A DNA stretch of 35,347 nt from positions 1-35,347 of the forward strand of contig DWYT01000157.1 of NCBI GenBank assembly GCA_019118545.1. The letters run 5' to 3'. A program made the position numbers and the translations under genes. The notes beneath the pieces were generated by a model that was not told the DNA's origin, did not search any database, and saw only the letters and a program-made list of their open reading frames with translations. The DNA comes from Candidatus Mediterraneibacter merdavium. GTDB taxonomy: Bacteria; Bacillota; Clostridia; Lachnospirales; Lachnospiraceae. The stretch's first letter is position 1. Each line of letters opens with the position of its first letter. This document shows, piece after piece, positions 7,977 to 15,818 of the stretch.

Positions 7977-8693
7977 TTGAAAAGAAAAATTGTACAGATC
8001 AATGAAGAAAAATGTAACGGATGCGGAGCCTGTGCGGATGCCTGTCATGAAGGCGCGATTGAGATGCAGGATGGAAAAGCTCGGCTGATCCGTGATGATT
8101 ACTGCGACGGGTTGGGCGACTGTCTGCCGACGTGCCCCACCGGAGCGATCTCTATTATAGAACGTGAAGCAGCGGCTTTTGATAAAGAAGCGGTACAGGC
8201 AAGGATGGCAAGCACAGGACACGGCTGCCCCGGTATGCGGGCGAAAACGATCTCCCATTCAGTGACAGAAAGCTGCCCCACGGCTACACCGGGAATGACC
8301 GGGTGCCCTGCATCTGCCCATAACCTGCCCAGCCGTCTCTCCCAGTGGCCCGTACAGATTAAGCTTGTGCCCGTGAACGCGCCATATTTTGACGGCGCAA
8401 AGCTGCTTGTGGCTGCCGACTGCGCTGCCTATACATACGCGTCCTTCCACGAGGATTTCATCAAAGGCCGCATCACACTGATCGGGTGTCCCAAATTAGA
8501 CGGAGTTGACTATTCCGAAAAACTCACGGAGATTCTGCGCTGTAACGATATCAAGGACGTCACGGTTGTGCGCATGGAAGTGCCCTGCTGCGGGGGACTG
8601 GAATATGCCGTAAAAACCGCCCTTCAAAGCAGCGGGAAATTCATCCCGTGGCAGGTGGTCACCGTCTCCACGGAAGGAGATATCTTGGATTAA
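7977..8693 (+). CDS. ferredoxin-type 4Fe-4S protein with C-terminal domain
   Basis: A 238-aa cytosolic iron-sulphur protein. Near the N-terminus CNGCGACADACHEGA gives a full C-x2-C-x2-C-x3-C cluster ligand set. CDGLGDCLPTCPTGA forms an atypical second motif (C-x5-C-x3-CP), so the second cluster may be altered. The remaining 150 residues, with Cys-rich SCPTATPGMTGCP and CCGGLEYAV segments, are a conserved clostridial domain whose role I do not know. Start: TTG at 7977, with AGAAGGTGG five bases upstream. The ORF-track start at 7899 falls inside the operator, and the ATG at 7938 lacks a ribosome site. Likely controlled by the divergent Crp/Fnr protein. Confidence 0.87.
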   Translation: MKRKIVQINEEKCNGCGACADACHEGAIEMQDGKARLIRDDYCDGLGDCLPTCPTGAISIIEREAAAFDKEAVQARMASTGHGCPGMRAKTISHSVTESCPTATPGMTGCPASAHNLPSRLSQWPVQIKLVPVNAPYFDGAKLLVAADCAAYTYASFHEDFIKGRITLIGCPKLDGVDYSEKLTEILRCNDIKDVTVVRMEVPCCGGLEYAVKTALQSSGKFIPWQVVTVSTEGDILD

Positions 8694-8746
8694 AAAGGGA
8701 GTTCTTACATAAAAAAGAGTTCTTATATAAAAAAGAGTTTTTACAT
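8692..8746 (+). repeat. three tandem 18-bp A-rich repeats
   Basis: Three adjacent near-copies of AAAAAAGAGTTCTTATAT lie directly after the Fe-S gene stop: 8692-8710 (one base longer, with GGG for GAG), 8711-8728 and 8729-8746. They end 24 bp before the terminator hairpin. Confidence 0.75.
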
Positions 8747-8769
8747 GGAAGCACTGCATTAAGCCACAA

Positions 8770-8808
8770 ACGGAAGGCAGAGCATAACTGCCCTGCCTTC
8801 CGTTTTTA
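8770..8808. terminator. bidirectional terminator between the Fe-S gene and gatZ
   Basis: ACGGAAGGCAG pairs with CTGCCTTCCGT (11 bp, 12-nt loop). TTTTT follows on the plus strand and a shorter T-run on the minus strand. It can serve both converging genes. Confidence 0.85.
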
Positions 8809-8835
8809 TCTCTGTGATCTGAGTTTTATGTCACA

Positions 8836-10161
8836 TTACATCAGTTCCCTCTGGTGTGTTCCGTACAGATATTCATCGATGGTGTTCATGATACGGTCCT
8901 CAATGAGAGCGACCGGTTCGTTTTCCAGATATCCCTCGCGCACCTTTGTGTACTGGATGGGCATGAACTGGCTCAGCAGATTCAGCGGGATGCCGTGTGT
9001 GCGCAGGTTCGCCAGCAGACGGTCAGCCGCAGCCTCCACCTCAGGCACAGGCATGTAATACCTGCAGCGGTCTGAGAAGGAGTATTTCCTCTTTAAGCGG
9101 ATCTCCAGTTCTGTCCCCTGATAGTGCTTCCTCCAGTTCTTGTCATTCTTTAACATCTCTTCATCCAACACCTCAGCGAATCTGCTCAGCTCCACATCCG
9201 TTCCATAGAGAAGCTCTTTCTCGATACTCTCCAGAGCGAACATTGCCTCGCGCATGGCGAATGTAAGTCCCGGCCCGACTTTCAGGATGCCGACACCGTC
9301 CTCCACCAGCTCGCGCAGCTTGATCTTTGTCTGATAATCTGTGGAATGTCCCTCGTACACAAGGCTTGGGAAGTCTTTGATGGACGCCATCAGTTCTTTT
9401 GCTTTCTCCCGGTCATACTCTGTGCATCCGCTGTCCTTTTCCTCCACGCCCGGCTGTACCACGACGCCGATCACGCGGTCCCACACGTCGCTTCCCAGTC
9501 CCGCGTCCGCAAATGCCTTTTCAAAGGCAGCAACCGTACTTTTGAAATCTTCAACCTTTGTCACCTGAACTCCGTTGTCCTCGCTTCCCACGGCGCCGCC
9601 CGGGATCGGCACCTCGCTTCCGATGATGTATACCGGCGGGATGGCGTCCGGCTCTCTTTTAAGCAGCTCTCCGTAAGTCTTCTCCGCTACTTTCGCGAGA
9701 CGCGCCCCACGCCCGGCGATGATCTCATCTGACAGTCGGACATCCGGATCGTCGCTGTTTACCTTCATGCTGGTGTCGATATGGATCTTCGTAAATCCCG
9801 CGCCCACGTAGCAGCGGATCAGTTCTTCCGCATCAGCCATCGCCTCAGCTTCATCCTTTCCGGCAAATGTCAACGGTCCTAAATGATCTCCTCCAAGGAA
9901 GATACGCTCCTTGTTGAACCCGTTTTTCTCCGCGATATCAAGGACGAATTTTTTGAAATCCGCAGGTGTCATCCCCGTGTATCCTCCGTTCTGGTCGCAC
10001 TGGTTCGCCGTGCTCTCAATCAGAACACAGGAATTGTCCGTAAGTCCCCTCTTTAACGCTGCCTCAATAACGTACCCGTTCGCGCTGCACACAGAGTAGA
10101 TTCCCACACTCTTTCCCTGTTTTTGCAGCTCTACGATCTTTTTCAGTGGATTCTGACGCAT
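8836..10161 (-). CDS. gatZ: tagatose-bisphosphate aldolase, non-catalytic subunit
   Basis: A 441-aa GatZ/KbaZ-family protein of normal length. In E. coli this subunit has no aldolase activity alone but is needed for activity and stability of GatY/KbaY. Recognisable segments are GKSVGIYSVCSANGYVIEAAL, ESTANQCDQNGGYTGMTP, FLGGDHLGPLTF, KIHIDTSM and YEGHSTDYQT. Start ATG follows AAAAAAGGAGAGATCACA. It is divergent from gatY with a 168-bp shared control region. Together they cleave tagatose-1,6-bisphosphate to glyceraldehyde-3-P and DHAP, the final step of the GalNAc/galactosamine pathway encoded to the right. kbaZ would be an equally good name. Confidence 0.94.
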   Translation of the reverse strand: MRQNPLKKIVELQKQGKSVGIYSVCSANGYVIEAALKRGLTDNSCVLIESTANQCDQNGGYTGMTPADFKKFVLDIAEKNGFNKERIFLGGDHLGPLTFAGKDEAEAMADAEELIRCYVGAGFTKIHIDTSMKVNSDDPDVRLSDEIIAGRGARLAKVAEKTYGELLKREPDAIPPVYIIGSEVPIPGGAVGSEDNGVQVTKVEDFKSTVAAFEKAFADAGLGSDVWDRVIGVVVQPGVEEKDSGCTEYDREKAKELMASIKDFPSLVYEGHSTDYQTKIKLRELVEDGVGILKVGPGLTFAMREAMFALESIEKELLYGTDVELSRFAEVLDEEMLKNDKNWRKHYQGTELEIRLKRKYSFSDRCRYYMPVPEVEAAADRLLANLRTHGIPLNLLSQFMPIQYTKVREGYLENEPVALIEDRIMNTIDEYLYGTHQRELM

Positions 10162-10192
10162 TGTGATCTCTCCTTTTTTCTTTTCATTTTAT

Positions 10193-10293
10193 TACTTTGG
10201 GACATACCCTACTTTGGATTTATTAAACAATCGTTTGCATTTTTTATCAAAGTAAAAAACGAAGAGACAGAATACGAGGGAATGTGCTATACT
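10193..10293. promoter_or_regulatory. gatZ/gatY divergent control region
   Basis: GTTTGCATTTTTTAT at 10233-10247 nearly matches GTTTGCACTTTTTAT in the PTS promoter region. TACTTTGG occurs twice, 17 bp apart (10193 and 10210). An extended -10, TGCTATACT (TATACT at 10288-10293), lies upstream of gatY. The TTTGCA sites are candidate binding sites for the AraC regulator at 14244. Confidence 0.5.
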
Positions 10294-10329
10294 GAATACG
10301 AAAAAAATAAAAGAATCGAGGTAGATATC

Positions 10330-11181
10330 ATGCCATTAGTTACGACGAATGAAATGCTCAAAAAAGCGCAGGAAGGTCACTACGCGGTAGGCGCGTTTAA
10401 CGTGGAGAACATGGAGATGGTCATGGCTGTCATCAAGGCTGCCGAGGAGATGAAAGCTCCGGTCATCATGCAGACCACACCGTCCACAGTAAAATACGCA
10501 GGTCTGGACTATTTCTTCGCTATGGTAAAAACCGCCGCTGAAAAAGCAAGCGTTCCGGTTGCCATGCACTTAGACCACGGCAGCAGCTTTGAGCTGGCAA
10601 TGCAGGCGCTGCGCACAGGCTACACTTCTATCATGATCGACGGTTCCCATGGCTCCTTTGAGGAGAACATTGACGTGAGCAAACGGGTTGCCGACGCGTG
10701 TAATCCGTCCGGCATCAGCGTAGAGGCTGAGCTTGGCAAAGTCGGCGGCAAAGAGGATGATCTGGACGGCGGAGACGATAACCCGTACACAGATCCCCAG
10801 CAGGCAAAAGAATTCGTGGAGCGCACAGGCGTTACATCTCTTGCCGTTGCCATCGGGACGGCGCACGGACTTTACAAGGGCACACCCAAGCTGGATCTTG
10901 ACCGCTTAAGCGAGATCCGCGAGGTCGTATCCATCCCGCTCGTACTCCACGGTGCTTCCGGCGTTCCGGACGACGCGGTGCGCGAATCCATCCGGCGCGG
11001 TATCTGCAAGGTGAACTTTGCGACAGAGCTGCGTATCGCTTTCAGCGACGGCGTAAAAGAATATCTTGGCGAGAATCCGGACGCATTTGATCCGAAGAAA
11101 TACTGCACAGTAGGTATGCAGCACGTGACAGAGCTTGTAAAACAGAAGATCAGCGTGTGCGGGTCAGAGGGACAGGCTTAA
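10330..11181 (+). CDS. gatY: class II tagatose/fructose-bisphosphate aldolase
   Basis: A 283-aa zinc-dependent class II aldolase, the catalytic partner of GatZ. Zinc and active-site segments are visible: VAMHLDHGSSFE (catalytic Asp and zinc His), SVEAELGKVGGKED, AIGTAHGLYKG and LVLHGASGVPD, with the phosphate-binding KVNFATELR near the end. The ORF track opens at 10123, but I use the ATG at 10330 (MPLVTTNEML) because GAGGT precedes it and family members begin there. Pairing with gatZ and the neighbouring PTS, nagA and agaS favour tagatose-1,6-bisphosphate over fructose-1,6-bisphosphate as substrate; the sequence alone does not settle this. Confidence 0.93.
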   Translation: MPLVTTNEMLKKAQEGHYAVGAFNVENMEMVMAVIKAAEEMKAPVIMQTTPSTVKYAGLDYFFAMVKTAAEKASVPVAMHLDHGSSFELAMQALRTGYTSIMIDGSHGSFEENIDVSKRVADACNPSGISVEAELGKVGGKEDDLDGGDDNPYTDPQQAKEFVERTGVTSLAVAIGTAHGLYKGTPKLDLDRLSEIREVVSIPLVLHGASGVPDDAVRESIRRGICKVNFATELRIAFSDGVKEYLGENPDAFDPKKYCTVGMQHVTELVKQKISVCGSEGQA

Positions 11182-11191
11182 GAATACGGAT

Positions 11192-11368
11192 TTGTCGAGT
11201 AGACAGAACATAACCGCGTAGACAACAGATATCCTTCACAGACACGTTTTCACTCGGGACGCGGTGTAACGGTACATAGGCTCACTAAATACGTGAGCCA
11301 AGTGCCGACATCGCTCTACGGTCTGCTCAGGATATCTGCCGCCTCGCGGTTTTTCCATTTCTCGACAA
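11192..11368. ncRNA. rod-like structured RNA candidate, family unknown
   Basis: About 177 nt fold into one long nested rod. Pairs are TTGTCGAG/CTCGACAA (11192-11199/11361-11368), AACCGCG/CGCGGTT (11212/11345), CAGATATCCT/AGGATATCTG (11226/11329), CAGAC/GTCTG (11239/11321), CGT/ACG (11245/11318), GCGGTG/CATCGC with one G-U (11261/11309), GGTAC/GTGCC (11271/11302) and apical GGCTCAC/GTGAGCC (11279/11293, 7-nt loop). That is 51 pairs. It fills the gap between gatY and the coiled-coil gene, which has no ORF. A minus-strand CATAAT (11374-11379) would start transcription at the base of the stem, but strand is unresolved. Length and shape resemble 6S-type RNAs; identity is not established. Confidence 0.6.
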
Positions 11369-11410
11369 TTCGAATTATGTAGCAAGTGCCGGGGACATGT
11401 ATCCTGCGCG

Positions 11411-12136
11411 TCATGCTATCTTTTTCTTGATCTCTTCGATCTCCTCTTTAATTTTAAGAACCATCTCCATGAGCAGCATCCGTTCTTCAGTGTCAGAGCG
11501 GTTAATACGATAATATGCTCTCATTTCATCAATCTTCTCTTCGAGCTTTTTCATATTCCTTTCTCCGATCTCCTGAACGCGGTCAACCTCTTCCAAAATT
11601 GAATTTTCTGTTTTTCTCAACATTTCCATAAATTCTGTCTTCTGCGCATTGAATTTCCCCTCGAATCTGATATCCTGCTCAGTGAATCTCTCTTCAAGTT
11701 TTGCGTCCTGCTCTGCGAATCGCTCTTCAAGCTTCGCATCCTGCTCCGCAAATCTTTCATCAAGTTTTGCGTCCTGCTCCGCAAATTTTTCTTCAAGCTT
11801 CGCATCCTGCTCCACGAATCTCTCTTCAAGTTTCGCGTCCTGCTCTGCAAATTTTTCTTCAAGCTTCGCGTCCTGCTCCGCAAATCGCTCTTCAAGCTTC
11901 ACGTCCTGCTCCACAAATCGCTTTTCAAGCTTCACGTCCTGCTCTGCGAATCTTTCATCAAGTTTTGCGTCCTGCTCTGCGAATTTTTCTTCAAGCTTCG
12001 CGTCCTGCTCCGCGAATCTTTCTTCAAGCCTCGCATCCTGCTCCGTGAATCTTTCATCGATTCCTTTCTGGAGCTCTGTTTTCTGCACCTCTAGCAATCC
12101 TGCTATGGCGTTTAAATCTTCTTTTGTTAATGTCAT
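11411..12136 (-). CDS. hendecad-repeat coiled-coil protein
   Basis: A 241-aa protein of unknown function that is almost all coiled coil. Residues about 28-159 are twelve consecutive 11-residue repeats close to ERFAEQDAKLE, a hendecad pattern that predicts a slightly right-handed or nearly straight long coiled coil. A less regular helical C-terminus (VDRVQEIGERNMKKLEEKIDEMRAYY, then MVLKIKEEIEEIKKKIA) follows. There is no signal peptide or membrane segment. Start ATG at 12136 follows GGGAGGTGGAC; the upstream extension in the track was dropped. It lies in the sugar cluster without an obvious functional link. The repeat DNA could expand or contract by slippage. Confidence 0.8.
   Translation of the reverse strand: MTLTKEDLNAIAGLLEVQKTELQKGIDERFTEQDARLEERFAEQDAKLEEKFAEQDAKLDERFAEQDVKLEKRFVEQDVKLEERFAEQDAKLEEKFAEQDAKLEERFVEQDAKLEEKFAEQDAKLDERFAEQDAKLEERFAEQDAKLEERFTEQDIRFEGKFNAQKTEFMEMLRKTENSILEEVDRVQEIGERNMKKLEEKIDEMRAYYRINRSDTEERMLLMEMVLKIKEEIEEIKKKIA
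11660..12055 (-). repeat. twelve tandem 33-bp coding repeats
   Basis: Twelve 33-bp units encode the ERFAEQDAKLE hendecads. Synonymous differences among units (tcaagttttgcg versus tcaagcttcgcg) form a higher-order mosaic that suggests past unequal exchange or slippage. Confidence 0.85.
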
Positions 12137-12338
12137 CTGTCCACCTCCCTTGTCAGTCCGTTTCTTGAGTATCACTACTCTACCACTCTTTTCTTCCAGA
12201 GTCTATTGACATTTCCTACAATCTCCCCGCAGGAATCTTTGTCAAAATCATTCCAAAAGCGTCTGACCCCTTTTTATAAATGAGAAAAGCCGGGCAGTGG
12301 ACCATTTTGAGCAAATTGACGAAACACAGAAAAAGCTG

Positions 12339-12878
12339 TCATTTCATTTTCGTCAGAGCAATAATGTGAAGCGCAGCGAAGTACAGTCCCACCAGCGAGA
12401 TGCACCCGCTGAAGACGCACAATCCCAAGGAATATTTCTCTACATAGGCATTCGCCACAACAAGAACCGCCAAGAGCAGGTACAGGATCGCCAGAGCGAC
12501 CACCTTGCTCTTATTCTTGTTCTCCACGATGTACCGGAGCGCAGATACCCTTTTTTCAAAATCCACATCTTTAACAGGTTCTAATTTTTTTAGGAAGGAC
12601 ATACGGAAGGTAAATTCCGCAAGAGCCATCATGACCGCCCATGCGATCACGGCCTGCACCCCGGACAGGAGCGTACCGCCCAAAAGGATTGCCGCGAACA
12701 GGATTATAGCAAAGCGGTTTTTGAAGAACACTGCAGAATTTTCATTCTGCTTACCCACCAGATAGCCTTTCTTTGTAATCATGTCATAATAGATGATCCG
12801 CCCCTTTTTATCCGTATAAATATTTCTTCCTGACAGGCGGATCTTCTCCACCGGTGCCGCTTTCTTTTTCTTACTCAT
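12339..12878 (-). CDS. small integral membrane protein, unknown function
   Basis: A 179-aa protein I cannot assign. The basic N-terminal 50 residues (MSKKKKAAPVEKIRLSGRN, then YTDKKGRIIYYD) are followed by four hydrophobic helices at about 53-70, 73-95, 128-145 and 150-172. A basic or acidic cytosolic loop lies between helices two and three. The start is uncertain: the ATG at 12878 gives a clean polar N-terminus but has a weak ribosome site, while the ATG at 12920 has AGGAGA about 13 bp upstream. It lies 99 bp downstream of nagA on the same strand and may be read through from it. Confidence 0.6.
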   Translation of the reverse strand: MSKKKKAAPVEKIRLSGRNIYTDKKGRIIYYDMITKKGYLVGKQNENSAVFFKNRFAIILFAAILLGGTLLSGVQAVIAWAVMMALAEFTFRMSFLKKLEPVKDVDFEKRVSALRYIVENKNKSKVVALAILYLLLAVLVVANAYVEKYSLGLCVFSGCISLVGLYFAALHIIALTKMK

Positions 12879-12977
12879 ATTTTCTAAACCACGTCTTTCG
12901 TCAAGTCTTTTTTGGAGCATACCTGTATTGGTCGTTCTCCTCTTTCCAAGCGTACCTGCATCGGCCGCTCTGCCTTT

Positions 12978-14123
12978 CTATTCCCCGAGCATTGCCCTGC
13001 CCCTGCAATATGTCTGGAGCACCTGATAGTCCCGGTCCAGAACAACAAGATCCGCGTCGAGTCCTACCTTGACCGCGCCCTTTCTGTCGTCAATATGCAG
13101 ACACGCCGCCGGGTTCTTTGTACAGGAATTGATCGCTGTATCGATCGGTACAAGCGCCTCCTCAATCAGGATACGCAGTCCGTCGTTAAGACGGAGTGTG
13201 GAGCCTGCCAGTCCTTTTGATGAGGTCAGATGCGCGCTTCCGTCCTCGTAGATCTCAATCTCATTCCCGCCGAAGATGAACTTCGACCCAACCGGCGAAC
13301 CTTTTGCCATCAGCGCGTCGCTGACCATGATGCCATAGTGCGGCCCCTTGGCGTCAAAAAACATACGGAGCGCCGCAGGTGTTGAATGGTTACCGTCACA
13401 GATGATCTCGCCGTACATACTCTTCATCCGGTACGCCGCGCCCACAAGTCCGTTTGCCCTGTGGTTGAACGGAGTCATTCCATTGTACACATGGGTCATG
13501 GATCTCGCGCCGTGGGCGAACGCCTGAACCGCCTGTTTGCTCGTCGCTGCGGAATGACCGATGCTGACGACAACACCGTTTTCTGAGCAGTAGCGTGTAA
13601 GCGCGAAATCATCGTCCTGCTCTGTGGCCATGGTAATGTATTTGATAAGTCCTTCCGCGGCCTCCTGATATTTCCTGAACTGCTCTACCGTCGGCTTTAC
13701 GATGTACTGCTCCGGCTGCGCGCCCTTGTACTTCATGTCAAGATACGGTCCCTCAAAATGAACGCCGAGGATCTCTGCTCCTTCATATCCTTCGCGAACG
13801 ACCTTCGCCACATTTTTCAGCGCCCCTGTGAGCACTTCCTCACTCTGCGTAATCGTTGTTGCAAGAAGCGCCGTCACGCCCTCGCCGACGATATTCTTTG
13901 TCCAGTAACGCAGTCCCTCTTCCTCTGCGTCATTTGTGTCAAATCCATAGGCTCCATGGCAGTGGATGTCAATGAAACCCGGGAGGATCCAGTTGCTCCC
14001 GTAATCCTTATCTGCCGGTTTCGCGCCGTACTCGTATACATCGGCGATTTTTCCATCCTTCACCTCGATCTGAGCTTCCACAAACTGATCTGCAAACCAG
14101 ACTTTCTTACTCTGAATAATCAT
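12978..14123 (-). CDS. nagA: N-acetylgalactosamine/glucosamine-6-phosphate deacetylase
   Basis: A 381-aa amidohydrolase-fold deacetylase that removes acetate from GalNAc-6-P or GlcNAc-6-P. Motifs in order are the metal-binding IDIHCHG, HFEGPYLD, SIGHSAATS, THVYNGMTPFNHR, ICDGNHS and the catalytic-Asp segment MVSDALMAKG. Start ATG at 14123 follows ACTAGGAGGTAAGGTT; the 64-residue upstream extension in the track runs through the promoter region and is not coding. It is divergent from the AraC regulator. Linkage to agaS, gatYZ and a mannose-family PTS argues that the physiological substrate is GalNAc-6-P, in which case agaA is the better name. Confidence 0.93.
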   Translation of the reverse strand: MIIQSKKVWFADQFVEAQIEVKDGKIADVYEYGAKPADKDYGSNWILPGFIDIHCHGAYGFDTNDAEEEGLRYWTKNIVGEGVTALLATTITQSEEVLTGALKNVAKVVREGYEGAEILGVHFEGPYLDMKYKGAQPEQYIVKPTVEQFRKYQEAAEGLIKYITMATEQDDDFALTRYCSENGVVVSIGHSAATSKQAVQAFAHGARSMTHVYNGMTPFNHRANGLVGAAYRMKSMYGEIICDGNHSTPAALRMFFDAKGPHYGIMVSDALMAKGSPVGSKFIFGGNEIEIYEDGSAHLTSSKGLAGSTLRLNDGLRILIEEALVPIDTAINSCTKNPAACLHIDDRKGAVKVGLDADLVVLDRDYQVLQTYCRGRAMLGE

Positions 14124-14168
14124 AACCTTACCTCCTAGTCTTTTCCTTGGGATTCGCTGTCCCATATA

Positions 14169-14197
14169 TTGATTTTTCAAAAAACCTATACTATAAT
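14169..14197 (+). promoter_or_regulatory. sigma-A promoter of the AraC regulator
   Basis: TTGATT, a 17-bp spacer, then TATAAT, 46 bp before the regulator's start codon. Confidence 0.7.
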
Positions 14198-14204
14198 TTA
14201 AAAA

Positions 14205-14224
14205 GTACAAAATATTTTTTGCAC
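14205..14224. promoter_or_regulatory. TTTGCAC-type operator between nagA and the AraC gene
   Basis: GTACAAAATATTTTTTGCAC is a near-palindrome with arms GTACAAAA and TTTTGCAC. The TTTGCAC half matches the motifs upstream of gatZ/gatY and of the PTS operon, so it may be an autoregulatory site. Confidence 0.4.
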
Positions 14225-14243
14225 ATATTATGAGGAATGAAAC

Positions 14244-15428
14244 ATGACAAAGCAGACAATACCCAATGACTTTGAGAGATATGGAACATTTTACAATGAA
14301 CCGCTTGACCTCCAAAAGTCCAACCTGTCACGCCGTGAAATAGTATCCGCCTCAAAGAGGCTGGATCAGTTATTTATGTTTCCCTGCGAAACACACATTG
14401 AATGTCACGCCGGTCTGGCTCTTGTCCTTGTCACGGACTCACCTGATCTGGATGACCTGAAAACATTTCCGGTCCGCAGGCATATCACGCTGAAAGCGGG
14501 TATGTATTTTAATCTGATACCGCTGTCAGCTCCCCTTACATGGAATTTGCTGGCGCCTGACATTGAGCCTGAAATCGTCCTGCTGCCGTCTCCGTATACA
14601 TATCAGCCGGTGTCTGTTCCCTTCCATATACGGAAGATTTTTGACTGCTGGTTCGTCAAGGAAGACCGCCTGTGCCGTCTGGCCAGACCGCCGCACAGAG
14701 CCTATGAACTTTTGTATGTATATGAGGGCAGGCTTGATATAAAACTGCCTTCAGGAAGCCATCATCTCCAGCCTCATGATCTCATCATCTACCGCTCCGA
14801 ACAGGCTGATATTGAGATCCATCCCGGCTGCTCGTACCTGACGGCTGTTTTTGATGTAAACCAGAGGAAATCCCTGCATATTTTAAACCATACCTTCCAC
14901 TGCACAAGTGAACTCCAGCAGATACTGTGGAAACTGCTTATAGAAAGCAGCGAAAATTCATATTATACGAAAACACTCATGGTCTGCTACCTTCAGGAAG
15001 CGCTCCTTTTGCTCATGCAGTTCTATGAGACGATCAGCCATAAGACCCTGATCTCTGAAAACGCCCCCGGAAGGAACGACCTGCTCTCGGAGATCCTCGC
15101 CTACATGAACAAGCGCATCACCGAGCCGATCACCATTGAGGAGATCTGCCATGAAGTCTACATCTCCCGCTCTTCTCTGCAGGCATTGTTTAAAACGCAC
15201 CTGAATACTTCGCCAAAGAATTATCTGCTCAACATCAAGCTGCAGAAGAGTAAGGAACTGATCCGTCAGGAACAGTATACAATCAGTGAGATCGCATACA
15301 TGCTGGGGTTTAGCTCGATCCACTATTTTTCACGCCTTTTCAAAAAATATTTTAACACCACACCCAGCGCTTATTCAAGAAAAATAGCAGAAACCAAAAA
15401 GAAAACCTCCGGTGAAGCTCTTCTATAG
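14244..15428 (+). CDS. AraC-family transcription regulator of the sugar locus
   Basis: A 394-aa regulator. An N-terminal region of about 110 residues with no recognised domain precedes a cupin-like sugar-sensing segment (AYELLYVYEGRLDIKLPSGSH). The C-terminal AraC DNA-binding domain (residues about 285-385) has two helix-turn-helix units: TIEEICHEVYISRSSLQALFKTHL and TISEIAYMLGFSSIHYFSRLFKKYFNTTPSAYSRK. Start ATG follows GAGGAATGAAAC. It is divergent from nagA and lies within the GalNAc genes, so it is the likely local activator. The direct TTTGCA repeats 20-21 bp apart upstream of the PTS operon have the spacing expected of AraC-type operators. Confidence 0.9.
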   Translation: MTKQTIPNDFERYGTFYNEPLDLQKSNLSRREIVSASKRLDQLFMFPCETHIECHAGLALVLVTDSPDLDDLKTFPVRRHITLKAGMYFNLIPLSAPLTWNLLAPDIEPEIVLLPSPYTYQPVSVPFHIRKIFDCWFVKEDRLCRLARPPHRAYELLYVYEGRLDIKLPSGSHHLQPHDLIIYRSEQADIEIHPGCSYLTAVFDVNQRKSLHILNHTFHCTSELQQILWKLLIESSENSYYTKTLMVCYLQEALLLLMQFYETISHKTLISENAPGRNDLLSEILAYMNKRITEPITIEEICHEVYISRSSLQALFKTHLNTSPKNYLLNIKLQKSKELIRQEQYTISEIAYMLGFSSIHYFSRLFKKYFNTTPSAYSRKIAETKKKTSGEALL

Positions 15429-15454
15429 ATAGTGTAAATCAGGCTTTTTGTAAA

Positions 15455-15494
15455 ACAGGATACAGGTTCAGTTCCCACTGTTCCTGTATCCTGT
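15455..15494. terminator. bidirectional terminator between the AraC gene and yajC
   Basis: A 12-bp perfect stem, ACAGGATACAGG/CCTGTATCCTGT with a 16-nt loop. On the minus strand it is followed by TTTTAC and on the plus strand by ATTTC. It ends both converging transcripts. Confidence 0.8.
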
Positions 15495-15503
15495 ATTTCT
15501 GCC

Positions 15504-15788
15504 TTAATCAGATATCACGTCCTGAATACTGTAACGTGAGATCTGTATCACCGTACTCTTGTTGACCTCCACGTCGATCACATCGTTTTTGATCTTTACG
15601 ATCTTTCCGTAGATACCTCCTGCAAAGAGGATCCTTGCTCCTACTTGAATCCCCTCCTGCAGTTTTCTCATGGCTTCCCTGTTCTTCTTCATATTCCTCG
15701 AAGAAAGAAATATCAGGAAGAGCGCGCAGATGCCGACCAGAACGCCGACTGTGACGCAGGTCCATATAATAACAGTAACATTGGTCAT
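15504..15788 (-). CDS. yajC: YajC-like protein in the PTS operon
   Basis: A 94-aa single-span membrane protein: one N-terminal helix (VIIWTCVTVGVLVGICALFLIFL), a basic linker, and the YajC beta domain with ILFAGGIYGKIVKIKNDVIDVEV. YajC is an accessory subunit of the Sec translocon. Its place here, 30 bp after agaS as the last gene of a mannose-family PTS operon, matches the yajC seen in glycosaminoglycan PTS operons of streptococci. It may therefore be a PTS-associated paralogue and not the housekeeping Sec subunit (inference). The ribosome site GAAAGGAAG is rather far from the ATG. Confidence 0.85.
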   Translation of the reverse strand: MTNVTVIIWTCVTVGVLVGICALFLIFLSSRNMKKNREAMRKLQEGIQVGARILFAGGIYGKIVKIKNDVIDVEVNKSTVIQISRYSIQDVISD

Positions 15789-15818
15789 TGCTGCAATTTA
15801 TCTTCCTTTCTGTCAGTT

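Noticed and set aside
11192-11368. Integron attC site
   Set aside because: It is a long palindrome-like structure but lacks the GTTRRRY/RYYYAAC end boxes, and no integron integrase or cassettes are present.
11660-12055. CRISPR array
   Set aside because: The 33-bp units are adjacent without spacers and encode a protein repeat; no cas genes are present.
11649-12209. Ser-rich plus-strand ORF with SSSFASCSAN repeats
   Set aside because: Antisense of the hendecad coiled-coil gene, which has a good ribosome site and coherent coiled-coil sequence.
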